Below, piece after piece: positions 34,747 to 43,315 of a DNA stretch of 64,000 nt. The DNA is from Alteromonas sp. M12 (lineage in GTDB: Bacteria; Pseudomonadota; Gammaproteobacteria; Enterobacterales; Alteromonadaceae). Positions within the stretch are counted from its first letter, which is position 1. Every line of letters begins with the position of its first letter. Where the stretch lies: positions 3,596,001 to 3,660,000 of the forward strand of contig NZ_CP144164.1 in NCBI RefSeq assembly GCF_037478005.1, written 5' to 3'. Made by a program: the position numbers and the translations under genes. Below the pieces are notes generated by a model. The model was not told the origin of the DNA, did no database searches, and worked only from the letters and a program-made list of their open reading frames with translations.

Positions 34747-35256
34747 ATGTTTAAACATTGCCCTCAATGTAAAAGTACCGAGATTAGTTTTGTAAGTCAG
34801 CGATACTGGAAATGTGCCAACTGTGACTTTGTTTATTTTCATAACACCGCCGGTGGCGTTGGCGCAATTATAAGTTGCCACAACGAGTTACTTTTTACAG
34901 TTCGTGCTAAGCATCCCTGTAAAGGAAAACTCGATCTACCGGGTGGTTTTGTGGATTTCCATGAAACTTTAGAACAAGCATTAAGTAGAGAATTAATGGA
35001 GGAGTTAAATGTATCTATTGCTCCGTCACAGTGGCAGTATTTATGCTCTTTTCCGAATCAATATCTTTATAAAAATATCAATTACAACACCATAGATAGC
35101 GCGTTTGTTTGTGAGCTAAACGAAAAACCGAAGATACACTTAGAAAAAACTGAAATACTGGAAGCTAAATGGATAGCAATAGAAGATGTTGATGTCAGTG
35201 CAATCGCATTCCCATCGTTAGCCAATGCTGTTGCTAAATTTATAAGTGCAAGCTAA
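34747..35256 (+). CDS. Nudix hydrolase with N-terminal zinc ribbon
   Basis: The 169-aa product starts MFKHCPQCKSTEISF; Cys pairs CPQC and CANC form a zinc ribbon in the first 30 residues. The Nudix box follows as GGFVDFHETLEQALSRELME, one Asn replacing the usual Gly after the EE pair. Nudix enzymes hydrolyse nucleoside diphosphates linked to another moiety; the zinc ribbon is shared with NudC/YjaD-type and ADP-ribose pyrophosphatases. The frame continues 16 codons upstream of the start I chose, but those residues look non-coding. It appears to be a single-gene unit. Confidence 0.85.
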   Translation: MFKHCPQCKSTEISFVSQRYWKCANCDFVYFHNTAGGVGAIISCHNELLFTVRAKHPCKGKLDLPGGFVDFHETLEQALSRELMEELNVSIAPSQWQYLCSFPNQYLYKNINYNTIDSAFVCELNEKPKIHLEKTEILEAKWIAIEDVDVSAIAFPSLANAVAKFISAS

Positions 35257-35275
35257 AAGCGTATTTTTTCCTGTC

Positions 35276-36193
35276 TCATGAGCTCATAAATTCTAAATCA
35301 AACATGGATTTATGAGCTTCAATGTAACTTAGGAACTCGGCGAGCTTATTGGGTTTGTTAAAACCTTGTCGATAAACCATATAAATGGGTAAACTGGGAC
35401 TTACCCATGCAGGCAAAACCTGCCGTAATTCACCAGACTTAATCCCATCACGAACTAAGAACCAAGGCAACTGAGCAATCCCTAAGTGATTTTTCACACA
35501 GTTTAAAACCGCTACAAAATCAGCACATTGAAATGCCACAGGAACGGATGCATATTCAGTTTTTTCACCATTTTGCAGTGTCCATGTGTTTTGTGTTGGT
35601 TCAAAAAATTGAACACTTCTACACGACGTTAAGTCTTTAACGGTTTTGATTGCATGGTGTTTAAGATAATTAGGCGAGGCTACTAATACTCTATTTGCTT
35701 TACCGATTTGCCGTTGAATCAGGTTTTCATCTTGATTCTTGCCCATCCGAAACGCCAAATCTAAGCCTTCCTTAAATAAATTTTCATATTCGTAAGAAAG
35801 TTTAAGGCTTAGGCTAACTTGAGGCCAATCTTTCAAAAAGTTAGGCAAAAGACTATTGCTTAATACCCTTCCCAAAGCCGGAGGTGCAGCTAAACTTAAC
35901 TTTCCTGACACACTACTATTCAGTGTTTTGATATCATTTAACAGATGATTTGAGTCTTCTAACAGCACCAGAGCACGGCTATAAAGAATTTTCCCAGTTT
36001 CAGATAAACGCACAACGCGAGAAGAGCGCTCAAACACTTTACTGCCCAACTCCCCTTCGAGTTTAGCAATATCCTTACTCAACTTAGACTTGGTTACGTT
36101 AAGTATATTAGCCGCTTCGGTGTAACTCAGCGTTTCCGCAGTTACCACAAAATGTCGTAACAGTTTTAAATCGATTACCTGATTATTCGTCAT
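35276..36193 (-). CDS. LysR-family regulator of the adjacent alcohol dehydrogenase
   Basis: The 305-aa regulator begins with LKLLRHFVVTAETLSYTEAA, a normal LysR helix-turn-helix, and has a substrate-binding domain. The branch resembles the AaeR/CrgA-like regulators that recognise TTTCC-type operators. It is divergent from the alcohol dehydrogenase gene across 184 bases, with a perfect GTTTCC-N5-GGAAAC palindrome between them. Control of that gene is likely; the effector could be an aldehyde, but this is inference. Confidence 0.87.
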   Translation of the reverse strand: MTNNQVIDLKLLRHFVVTAETLSYTEAANILNVTKSKLSKDIAKLEGELGSKVFERSSRVVRLSETGKILYSRALVLLEDSNHLLNDIKTLNSSVSGKLSLAAPPALGRVLSNSLLPNFLKDWPQVSLSLKLSYEYENLFKEGLDLAFRMGKNQDENLIQRQIGKANRVLVASPNYLKHHAIKTVKDLTSCRSVQFFEPTQNTWTLQNGEKTEYASVPVAFQCADFVAVLNCVKNHLGIAQLPWFLVRDGIKSGELRQVLPAWVSPSLPIYMVYRQGFNKPNKLAEFLSYIEAHKSMFDLEFMSS

Positions 36194-36257
36194 TTAGATA
36201 TCTTCAAAGCTTAATCAACTGATTTAGGAATTTTATTTTCGAAGATTTTACAACATT

Positions 36258-36274
36258 GTTTCCATATTGGAAAC
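36258..36274. promoter_or_regulatory. LysR operator in the LysR/alcohol dehydrogenase gap
   Basis: GTTTCC (36258-36263) and GGAAAC (36269-36274) are perfect inverted repeats around ATATT. It lies 65 bases upstream of the LysR start and 104 upstream of the dehydrogenase start. It has the T-N11-A form usual for LysR sites. Confidence 0.6.
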
Positions 36275-36377
36275 TCAGAGTTTCTTTTCAATGGATTGTC
36301 ACTTCTTAATAAATCCATAAAATAGTCTCATCGATGCCGTTTACTAGGCAATAACCACTTAAATGCGAGGAATTAAA

Positions 36378-37379
36378 ATGATTAAAGCGTATGCAGCTAA
36401 TGCCGCTGGAGACAAATTAGAAAAGTTTGAATACGATCCAGGTCCTTTGAAGCACGATGACGTGGATATTACCGTTGAGTCTTGCGGTATCTGCCACAGT
36501 GACCTAAGCATGTTAGACAATGAGTGGGGCTTTACCCAATATCCTTTCGTTCCTGGACACGAAGTTGTTGGAATTATTAACGCTGTAGGTGAAAACGTTA
36601 GCTCATTGAAAGTAGGTCAACGGGTTGGTCTAGGTTGGCAATCAGGTTATTGCAATACTTGCAGAACCTGTCAGTCAGGCGACCATAACCTATGTTCATC
36701 GGCTGAACTGACATTAGGTGGTCGACATGGCGGATTTGCTGATCGCGTGCGCGCTCAAGCAAGTGCAGTTGTGGAGCTGCCAGATAATATTAATCCAAAA
36801 AGCGCCGGGCCATTGTTTTGTGGTGGCATCACGGTATTTAATCCTTTATTACAATTCGATATCAAACCAACAGACAAAGTTGCAGTGATAGGCATTGGTG
36901 GACTGGGTCATTTAGCTTTGCAATTTCTGAATGCTTGGGGATGCGAAGTGACAGCCTTTACTCGCAATACTAAAGAACAAGACGAGCTAATAAAACTGGG
37001 CGCACACAAAGTGCTCAATAGCAGTTCACAAGAAGAGTTAAAAGCAGCAGCAGGCAGCTTTGACTTAATTATATCGACGGTAAATGTAAAACTTGATTGG
37101 AATGCTTATGTAGCAACACTTGCGCCAAAGGGTCGTTTGCATTTTGTTGGGGCGACAACAGAACCGCTAGATTTAAGCTTGTTCCCATTAATGGCCGGTC
37201 AGCGCTCAGTATCTTCATCGCCAGTTGGAAGCCCAGCGACAATCAAAACGATGTTAGATTTTGCAGCCCTGCATAAAGTTGAGCCAATAACTGAATATTT
37301 CCCATTCGACCAAGTCAATGAGGCCCTTGACAGATTACGCAATGGTAAACCTCATTACCGCATCGTATTGCAGCACTAA
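36378..37379 (+). CDS. Zinc-dependent alcohol/aldehyde dehydrogenase, YahK/CAD-like
   Basis: This 333-aa medium-chain dehydrogenase has catalytic zinc ligands in CGICHSDLSML and GHEVVG, and four cysteines of the structural zinc in CNTCRTCQSGDHNLC. The nucleotide fold is IGIGGLGHLALQF. It probably reduces aldehydes with NADPH, as YahK does. The start at ATG 36378 follows GAGGAA; an ATG 15 bases upstream overlaps that site. It is divergent from a LysR gene that should control it. Confidence 0.92.
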   Translation: MIKAYAANAAGDKLEKFEYDPGPLKHDDVDITVESCGICHSDLSMLDNEWGFTQYPFVPGHEVVGIINAVGENVSSLKVGQRVGLGWQSGYCNTCRTCQSGDHNLCSSAELTLGGRHGGFADRVRAQASAVVELPDNINPKSAGPLFCGGITVFNPLLQFDIKPTDKVAVIGIGGLGHLALQFLNAWGCEVTAFTRNTKEQDELIKLGAHKVLNSSSQEELKAAAGSFDLIISTVNVKLDWNAYVATLAPKGRLHFVGATTEPLDLSLFPLMAGQRSVSSSPVGSPATIKTMLDFAALHKVEPITEYFPFDQVNEALDRLRNGKPHYRIVLQH

Positions 37380-37402
37380 TAGCAACCTTGATACCTTGGG
37401 TT

Positions 37403-37437
37403 AATCTACCGCCACGACAAAGTTGTGGTGGTAGATT
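37403..37437 (+). terminator. Stem-loop after alcohol dehydrogenase
   Basis: AATCTACC (37403-37410) pairs with GGTAGATT (37430-37437), extended by GCCAC/GTGGT with one G-U pair. It lies 24 bases after the stop. A T-run is missing, so termination may be inefficient or Rho-dependent. Confidence 0.45.
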
Positions 37438-37470
37438 GCTCAATATTCTAAATAAACACGCATTACTCAA

Positions 37471-38982
37471 TTAATTAGTTTGCGCTAATTTACTGGCTTG
37501 TATTGCCAGCCCCTCACAGACTGAATTAAAAGCATCCCCTTCCATCACGGGCAGGTGAGGTAACATCACTTCTTGCAGTTCTTTTCTAACGATGGGCGAC
37601 AAACTCATGCCACCAGTGATAAATAACATTTCAGGCGGTTCACTGCTATTTTCCAAACACTGAGTGACTAAACGTTTTACTCTGCGCATCCAGGTTTGCA
37701 TTGAGCGGTTTAAATCAGCCAAGGTAATTTCTACATCATAGTCTGGTTCAATATAATATAGCGGTAACGTCACTTCATTTTTAGATGACAACAATTCTTT
37801 GGCTAATCGAGAAGAGTTGACTAATCTGGCTGATAATTTTTGTTCTTGTACAATTAACAATCTTTCTAATAGCCTAGGCTCTTTGGTAATAGACATGGTT
37901 TGTGCGATTTCTAAGCCGTAATCTTCAGAAAAAAAGCGGTTTAGCTTTGAAATATCGTCAACCGCGCACATATCAGAAAAGTAAGTAGGTGGAATCGGTA
38001 AACCATTTTGCGTTAATAGCTCCTGACCCATAGTCGGTGCAATAGATTTCACAATCAGGTTTTTGTCACATTCCATCCCCCCTAAGCGGGTTCCTGTTAC
38101 AGCCAATACATCTTGCTGACGATCTAAGTTTGCACGTTTTTCAGGGGATAATTTGATACAACAAACATCCGTTGTGCCGCCGCCAATATCAACCACCAAC
38201 ACATTAGTTGGTTTATCAAGAGTACGTTCAATTTGATAGGCTGCCGCAATGGGCTCCTCGAGAAACTCCACCTTATTGAAACCCGCTTTTTGAGCGGCTT
38301 GGGTCATAATATCGATTGCTTGGTTGTTGCCCGCATCGCCGCGTGTACCATGGAATTTAACCGGACGGCCAATGACAGCAGTGTGCACAGAAGTTTGCAG
38401 TTGTTTTTCGGCACTGAGTCGGAAGAACTCAAGTTGTTTAGCGATAATTCCCACAAACGCTTGTTGCTGACCGGCAATCAAAGTCGCCCCCAGAAAGTTT
38501 TTGGGTGAGTAAATAAGACGGCCCTTATCAGGCATTTTTAAATAACGCTTAAACCCTTCTTCGCCAAATGCAAACTTGCCTGTTTCAACCAGTTGCTGCA
38601 AAGATAAATCTTGCACGGTCATGTCTTTTAGCAACAGCTGAATAGCTTTGCGTTGCAAGGCTGGCAGGTTGTGTAATTCACCTCGCAAGTCGTCTATTTT
38701 TTCACTGTAAATTCGCTGTTCTCTTGGATCTACAGCCTCGTAATAACCTTGCTTGGCTTTTTCAATCTGGTCATTTATCGCACGTTTAATTTGCGCAACT
38801 TTTGCTTCAATAATTCCGACCGGTGGCAATGGCAAATCGTCTTCATAATAAATAAAGACTGAGGATCGAATTTTATTAGCTGCATCAAGATCAGGGTCAA
38901 GTTTAATAAAATGATGTTTCTCACCATCAAAATAAACCACCTCTGAGTTTGAGGTTCCGTAATCTATACCAATCGCTGCCAT
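37471..38982 (-). CDS. Hsp70-family protein, YegD-like
   Basis: It has an actin-fold ATPase of the Hsp70 family. The phosphate-1 loop IGIDYGTSNSEVV is at the N-terminus, the phosphate-2 loop VVDIGGGTTDVCCIKL near residue 265, and the adenosine motif FITGGMSLSPIVRKEL near the C-terminus. It lacks the peptide-binding domain of DnaK. A charged helical insert (about residues 55-120) is predicted between the first two lobes. YegD-like proteins are uncharacterised DnaK homologues without a dedicated J-protein. It follows the M24 peptidase gene on the same strand, separated by a terminator. Confidence 0.85.
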   Translation of the reverse strand: MAAIGIDYGTSNSEVVYFDGEKHHFIKLDPDLDAANKIRSSVFIYYEDDLPLPPVGIIEAKVAQIKRAINDQIEKAKQGYYEAVDPREQRIYSEKIDDLRGELHNLPALQRKAIQLLLKDMTVQDLSLQQLVETGKFAFGEEGFKRYLKMPDKGRLIYSPKNFLGATLIAGQQQAFVGIIAKQLEFFRLSAEKQLQTSVHTAVIGRPVKFHGTRGDAGNNQAIDIMTQAAQKAGFNKVEFLEEPIAAAYQIERTLDKPTNVLVVDIGGGTTDVCCIKLSPEKRANLDRQQDVLAVTGTRLGGMECDKNLIVKSIAPTMGQELLTQNGLPIPPTYFSDMCAVDDISKLNRFFSEDYGLEIAQTMSITKEPRLLERLLIVQEQKLSARLVNSSRLAKELLSSKNEVTLPLYYIEPDYDVEITLADLNRSMQTWMRRVKRLVTQCLENSSEPPEMLFITGGMSLSPIVRKELQEVMLPHLPVMEGDAFNSVCEGLAIQASKLAQTN

Positions 38983-39002
38983 TTGTGCCCAACACTAGTG
39001 AA

Positions 39003-39038
39003 AAATAAAGTCGCGGATTGTAATGTAAAATCCGCGAC
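39003..39038 (-). terminator. Terminator of the M24 peptidase gene
   Basis: GTCGCGGATT (39010-39019) pairs with AATCCGCGAC (39029-39038). On the minus strand the stem is followed by TTTATTTTT. It ends the M24 peptidase transcript before the Hsp70-like gene. Confidence 0.85.
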
Positions 39039-39087
39039 TGTTCATCAATTGTTTGTGACTAAGAAAATATATCTAATGGCATTCACC

Positions 39088-40380
39088 CTATTGAGACTTA
39101 ATCAAAATAAGTTCTTGCTGAGGAGGAATTAAATACTCAGCACCATCGTCAGTGATTTCTACCATCTCTTCAACCGAAATGGTTTTTGGTTGCCCATCAT
39201 CTAATGACCAACTATAAAAGCCGTCAAAGGCGAATGTCATTCCTTTCGACAACGTTCTTAGTGAAGCCGGTCTAACGCTAACCGCACGGGAGCCACCTAG
39301 ATTCGGACCTGTGTCATGGGCAACATATCCAACCGGATGACCTGTACTCCACATCAAAGGGATTGAGCCCGTTGCTTCCATCACTTTACGCTGCGCAGTA
39401 TCCACATCAATCCCTTTCACGCCAGGCTTCATTGCAGTGAAAGCGGCATGTTGGCCTTGCTTAGCATTTTTCCAGTAGCTTTGAATATCTGCTGGTGCTG
39501 TGTTTTCACCATCTTTGAGTACATAGGCAAAACGTTGGATATCCGTCACCCAACGGCCATAAACGCGAATACCAAAATCAGTTTGAATCACATCCCCAGG
39601 CTGAATAATTTTTTCCATTGGATGAGAATGACCGCGATCTGTTCCAGAATTCACATTGGGATTTTGTGCTGCAGCCCAACCATCTGTCACGCCAGCTTCA
39701 CGCATTTTCTGCTTAAGAAAACGCGCCACATCTGCATCGGTAGTCACACCAGGAATGACTTGCTCATAAGCCTCAATCTGCCACTGCGCTGTTAGCGCGG
39801 CCGCCTTACGCATAATATCAATTTCTGCGGGCAGTTTAATCGACAGCCATTGATAGATCACTTCTTCAGCTGAGGTTAAACGTTGACTGAATGTAGTTCC
39901 TAATGCTTGCGTAAGTTGCTGATATTGGGTGAAACTAATACCATCAGCTTGCGCATTTTTAGTCGACATATTAATTGCAATATTGGCAAAATTTTTGTCG
40001 ATAATAAAATTCGCTGCAGTTTGAATAGCAGAACCACTTCGCTCTACTGATACAACTTCGTCAAGCAAGTTCACGTCTTTGAGAGCAGTAGATTCGCCAG
40101 CCGGAGAGAACGCCATAGAGTGAAATTGATTATTGTGGTTATAGAATAAAAATACCGCAGTTTGTCCCGCATTTTCACACCCCACATGGTCAGCCAGCGG
40201 ATCATTGTTGTTCTCGCGACAAATTACCAACCATGCATCCACCTTTGCCTTAGTCAGTGCCGATGGCAGTAAAGTAGCAATTCTTTGCTTGCGTATTTCC
40301 GGCCATGGAGATGGATCAGAAAACTGCGCAGATGCCATGAAAGGCAAAAATATGACTAATAACACACTGATTAATTTCAC
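39088..40380 (-). CDS. Exported M24-family (Xaa-Pro-type) metallopeptidase
   Basis: This 430-aa protein has a signal peptide (first 18 residues, ending ASA). A creatinase-type N-terminal domain (about 25-175) precedes a pita-bread catalytic domain. Metal ligands are visible in QTDFGIRV and TDIQRFAY (two Asp), GHPVGYVAHD (His) and the EEMVEITDDG (Glu). It is expected to cleave Xaa-Pro or related bonds in the periplasm; some M24 relatives have lost activity, but all expected ligands seem present here. It is a single gene. Confidence 0.88.
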   Translation of the reverse strand: MKLISVLLVIFLPFMASAQFSDPSPWPEIRKQRIATLLPSALTKAKVDAWLVICRENNNDPLADHVGCENAGQTAVFLFYNHNNQFHSMAFSPAGESTALKDVNLLDEVVSVERSGSAIQTAANFIIDKNFANIAINMSTKNAQADGISFTQYQQLTQALGTTFSQRLTSAEEVIYQWLSIKLPAEIDIMRKAAALTAQWQIEAYEQVIPGVTTDADVARFLKQKMREAGVTDGWAAAQNPNVNSGTDRGHSHPMEKIIQPGDVIQTDFGIRVYGRWVTDIQRFAYVLKDGENTAPADIQSYWKNAKQGQHAAFTAMKPGVKGIDVDTAQRKVMEATGSIPLMWSTGHPVGYVAHDTGPNLGGSRAVSVRPASLRTLSKGMTFAFDGFYSWSLDDGQPKTISVEEMVEITDDGAEYLIPPQQELILIKSQ

Positions 40381-40533
40381 TTTTTATTACTTCCTTTTTT
40401 TTAATTAGTAGTGAGAAAATTTAACCTGCAGAAGCATAAATACAATAACAGCACTATGCAACCAACATAGATTGGATTGCTAATTTATAAAAACCGAAGA
40501 TTAGCTTGCCCGTTTGATTAGCTGCGCGTTTGA

Positions 40534-41973
40534 TTAGCCAGTCAAGGTTTGTTTATGACTAGTAACCAGCCCCGCTTCTTGTAAAGACTTTGCGAGTAAG
40601 TCAATAAAGGCTGGCACATCAAAATACGAAGTATGTATTAACTCTTGCCAATTGAGGCTATCACTCAATTCTGTGCGAATGTCTGGTGTCGTGCCGGCAT
40701 TTTCAGACATGCCTAACACTAAGCGCACTTTGTGCAGGGTTTTAATCGCATTTTTTTCGCTGTGTTTGCGCAGTGGATCTGCAATTGAATCACAAAGAAA
40801 ATCACACTTGTGTTTGAACTCAGGAGGATGCGAGCTGATTGCATGTACATCTTCTTTTAGTAAATCATCGCCCCAAGCGCGTTTTTGAATGGATGCCCAC
40901 ACAACTTTATTCAGTAGAAAAGCCAGTGGTCGACCAAACAAATGCGCGAATAAACTTAATAATTTGGTAAGAACCCAGGTTAACGGTATCCAAATAAGTA
41001 AAATTTCGAATGCGATTGAGAAAGTAATTCCGCCCACACTGAAACCTTCAGAGCCATCTTCAGAGCCATATCCAGAGCTAACAAAATAGGTTAATAGGTC
41101 ACCGCCATTAACAGCCAAATCAAACGAAAAAATCAACCCAACCAAAATAACTAATCCAAACTGAAAGCCGGCAACTACAGGGAGAAGAAATGTGTTCGGA
41201 ATAATCGGTGCACTTATATTTTGCACGTTGCTAAGTGCACTAATCGCTTCGTCTTCTTTGTGCCACAAACCGCACCACGATGCCCTGTAAAGTTCTTCTA
41301 CTTGCTGCTTTTGTTTTTTAGTAAACCAACTCTTTTTTCGACGTTCATACAACCAAAGAGATGCATAAGTAATAACCCCATAAAGTGTCATTGAATAACC
41401 CAAAGTCACTATATTTTCATTAAACTCAGATTTAAAAAACGTCATAAGCATGATCCATATACCCAACACTAATGACACTAAACCCGTAGTGTAAATGGTC
41501 AAGCCTATGCTTTTGAGACGTTGAAATAGAAACGTGTTTGGTCGGTAATCTAAAAAAGGGGTGCCAACTGTGCACCACAGTTTCAATCTTTCAAAAGGCG
41601 CTTTATTCGCAACTGATTTTAATAAGGCGTTATAGATAACCGTGCCCCCATGGCTATGCCCAATTAAATAATAGTCTTGCTTAGCTTGGTCATAGAAGTG
41701 TAATTGTTCAGCTAGTTCAGCCCCTGCTTCTCGCCTTTTACTTTCACTATTAGGGCCGTTTTCCCATTGAAATGGCACAATTTCTACTTGCGTGGGATCA
41801 AGGGATAAGCGCTTTTGCAGTTCATCCATAAACACACTACCAAGTTGCCACCACTTATCTCCTGAACTAGTGACATCCCCCGCCCCAGTACCATGGACGG
41901 TAACTAACTTTATGGGCGTATCATTTTGACTTACTTCGTCTTTAGACTCTTTTTTATTATTATTAATGGACAC
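40534..41973 (-). CDS. Membrane-anchored alpha/beta hydrolase
   Basis: The 479-aa protein combines a lipase-like N-terminal region with four predicted membrane helices. The oxyanion segment VTVHGTGAG is near residue 24 and the nucleophile elbow GHSHGG (Ser in the middle) near residue 107. Hydrophobic helices occupy about 155-215 and 265-345. A segment LWHKEDEAIS and a C-terminal HTSYFDVPAFIDL may supply the remaining triad residues, but I cannot assign them firmly. No signal peptide is seen. The substrate is unknown; lipid or acyl esters are plausible. Confidence 0.75.
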   Translation of the reverse strand: MSINNNKKESKDEVSQNDTPIKLVTVHGTGAGDVTSSGDKWWQLGSVFMDELQKRLSLDPTQVEIVPFQWENGPNSESKRREAGAELAEQLHFYDQAKQDYYLIGHSHGGTVIYNALLKSVANKAPFERLKLWCTVGTPFLDYRPNTFLFQRLKSIGLTIYTTGLVSLVLGIWIMLMTFFKSEFNENIVTLGYSMTLYGVITYASLWLYERRKKSWFTKKQKQQVEELYRASWCGLWHKEDEAISALSNVQNISAPIIPNTFLLPVVAGFQFGLVILVGLIFSFDLAVNGGDLLTYFVSSGYGSEDGSEGFSVGGITFSIAFEILLIWIPLTWVLTKLLSLFAHLFGRPLAFLLNKVVWASIQKRAWGDDLLKEDVHAISSHPPEFKHKCDFLCDSIADPLRKHSEKNAIKTLHKVRLVLGMSENAGTTPDIRTELSDSLNWQELIHTSYFDVPAFIDLLAKSLQEAGLVTSHKQTLTG

Positions 41974-42095
41974 AAATCATTCCTTAATTAGTTTCCAAAG
42001 CCCGTACTAGCGCTATGGCTATTGTCTGACTGTACTATTTTTAATCTAAAACTAGCAGTTTTTTATAATTTAGCCAGCGATAACCCTGCTACAGC

Positions 42096-42180
42096 AAATT
42101 ATTGAGACACCCATGTTAAGAGCGGAAAAAATTATCGAGACACCCATGTTAAAAGCGGTGCAAATTATTGAGACACCCAT
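42096..42180. repeat. 33-bp tandem direct repeat, 2.6 copies
   Basis: Copies begin at 42096, 42129 and 42162 with AAATTATTG or AAATTATCG and share GAGACACCCATG; the third stops after the CCCAT. Copies 1 and 2 differ at only a few positions. It may be a remnant of a mobile element or a regulatory array. Only three copies and no spacers rule out a CRISPR. Confidence 0.85.
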
Positions 42181-42430
42181 AAATTTTTTACTATCAAAAC
42201 ACCCATTAAAATCAATAATTTCACCCTCGTTTGACCCTGCCTCTGCCAGTATGCTGAAATCTATTATCGATGAAGACTCTGTGATTTTAAGGGATGTAGA
42301 GAATTGGTAAGTGACCCGCAAAGCATGGTGATAATTTTCACTGTTATCTTTAATTGCAATGGCTATGAACTTTGTGCTGATCTAAGTAACTTAGTTGTAT
42401 AAAAAATATTTCAAACCATCCTATAAATAA

Positions 42431-42464
42431 AAACCAGAGTGAATTCACTGATTCACTCTGGTTT
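42431..42464 (-). terminator. Terminator of PEP-CTERM gene
   Basis: AAACCAGAGTGAAT (42431-42444) pairs perfectly with ATTCACTCTGGTTT (42451-42464) around a 6-base loop. T-rich sequence follows on both strands. It lies 45 bases after the PEP-CTERM stop. Confidence 0.85.
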
Positions 42465-42509
42465 TTAAAAAAATGCTTATTTGTCTATCAAATAAATACT
42501 TAACTGTAT

Positions 42510-43142
42510 TTATCGACTTTGTGCTTTCTGACGTCTTGATAACGATACAAATAATAATGCACAGCCCAACAACATCAAGCCTTCTGGCTCTGGAACGGAA
42601 ACGGAAACGGGAGCCACTTGTAGGTTATCAAATGAACTATAACCATCATTGTTCTGAAGTTCTACTTTGTAAACGTTGTAATAATTCATTGCAAACGTAC
42701 CAATACCAGTATAGTTGTCTTGAGCACCGATTTGATTGCCTGCTTTATCAAAAGCTCTTACGTTCCAACTCGCGTTACTTACACTATTGCTAAACCATCC
42801 AATATCTAGACCAATGAAGTCAAACGCTAAACCTGAGTTAAGTGTTAACGAAAACACTGACGACGTATTCCAAGTTTCAAGGAAACGCCCATCTGCTCCC
42901 CAGCCAGCTGATGCAGTAAGAGCACCAAAACCACTCATTGCTTCCTCAGTAGAAAACACGTTGACGCAATTGCTACAATTAACTGAAATGTTAAATCCAG
43001 ATTCAGAATAAGAAGGAAGGTTTTCAAATCGATAATTTGTAGAAATATCATTTAACGTTAAGATTGTGGCGTGACTAAATGCACTGAAAAGAACAAGTGA
43101 AAATGTGGTAACTAACGTACCGATTGACTTTTTGTATTGCAT
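42510..43142 (-). CDS. PEP-CTERM sorting-domain protein, 210 aa
   Basis: A signal peptide (first 25 residues, ending SHA) precedes an extracellular domain of about 150 residues with a paired cysteine segment NCSNCV. The C-terminal signal VPEPEGLMLLGCALLFVSLS followed by arginines is the PEP-CTERM type, cut by an exosortase in the inner membrane. Such proteins end up on the surface or in exopolysaccharide matrix. No exosortase is in this window. The promoter region has a sigma-54-like element, as for the other PEP-CTERM gene here. Confidence 0.9.
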   Translation of the reverse strand: MQYKKSIGTLVTTFSLVLFSAFSHATILTLNDISTNYRFENLPSYSESGFNISVNCSNCVNVFSTEEAMSGFGALTASAGWGADGRFLETWNTSSVFSLTLNSGLAFDFIGLDIGWFSNSVSNASWNVRAFDKAGNQIGAQDNYTGIGTFAMNYYNVYKVELQNNDGYSSFDNLQVAPVSVSVPEPEGLMLLGCALLFVSLSRRQKAQSR

Positions 43143-43178
43143 GTTTTTTTACTCTTTTGTTTTTATTAATTGGTCAAA

Positions 43179-43194
43179 TACAATTTTCAGGCCA
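43179..43194 (-). promoter_or_regulatory. Sigma-54-type promoter of PEP-CTERM gene
   Basis: The minus strand reads TGGCCTGAAAATTGTA, matching TGGCACG-N4-TTGCW at 10 of 12 positions with correct spacing. It lies 37 bases upstream of the start codon. Sigma-54 (with PrsK/PrsR) is known to drive PEP-CTERM genes in some bacteria. Confidence 0.6.
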
Positions 43195-43315
43195 AATTTT
43201 AAAACAAATAAAATCAAAAGGTTATGTTGAAAAATATTCTTTCATCTACAAAATGTAAAAATTATTGACAATTGACACCTCCTTTAATTGTTCCAATTTT
43301 TGTCGTTTCAATACG

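Larger units (their letters stand above)
41974..42509. other. Intergenic region with 33-bp tandem repeat
   Basis: It has no convincing gene. It holds the tandem repeat at 42096-42180 and the terminator of the downstream PEP-CTERM gene (42431-42464). Two short frames (42070-42321 minus, 42113-42310 plus) exist mainly because the repeat period is a multiple of three. The rest is AT-rich without recognisable motifs. Confidence 0.55.

Noticed and set aside
42096..42180. CRISPR-like repeat
   Set aside because: The 33-bp units are directly abutting, without spacers, and no cas gene is present.
42070..42321. 83-codon minus-strand and 65-codon plus-strand frames over the tandem repeat
   Set aside because: Both stay open because the repeat period is a multiple of three; neither has a good start site.
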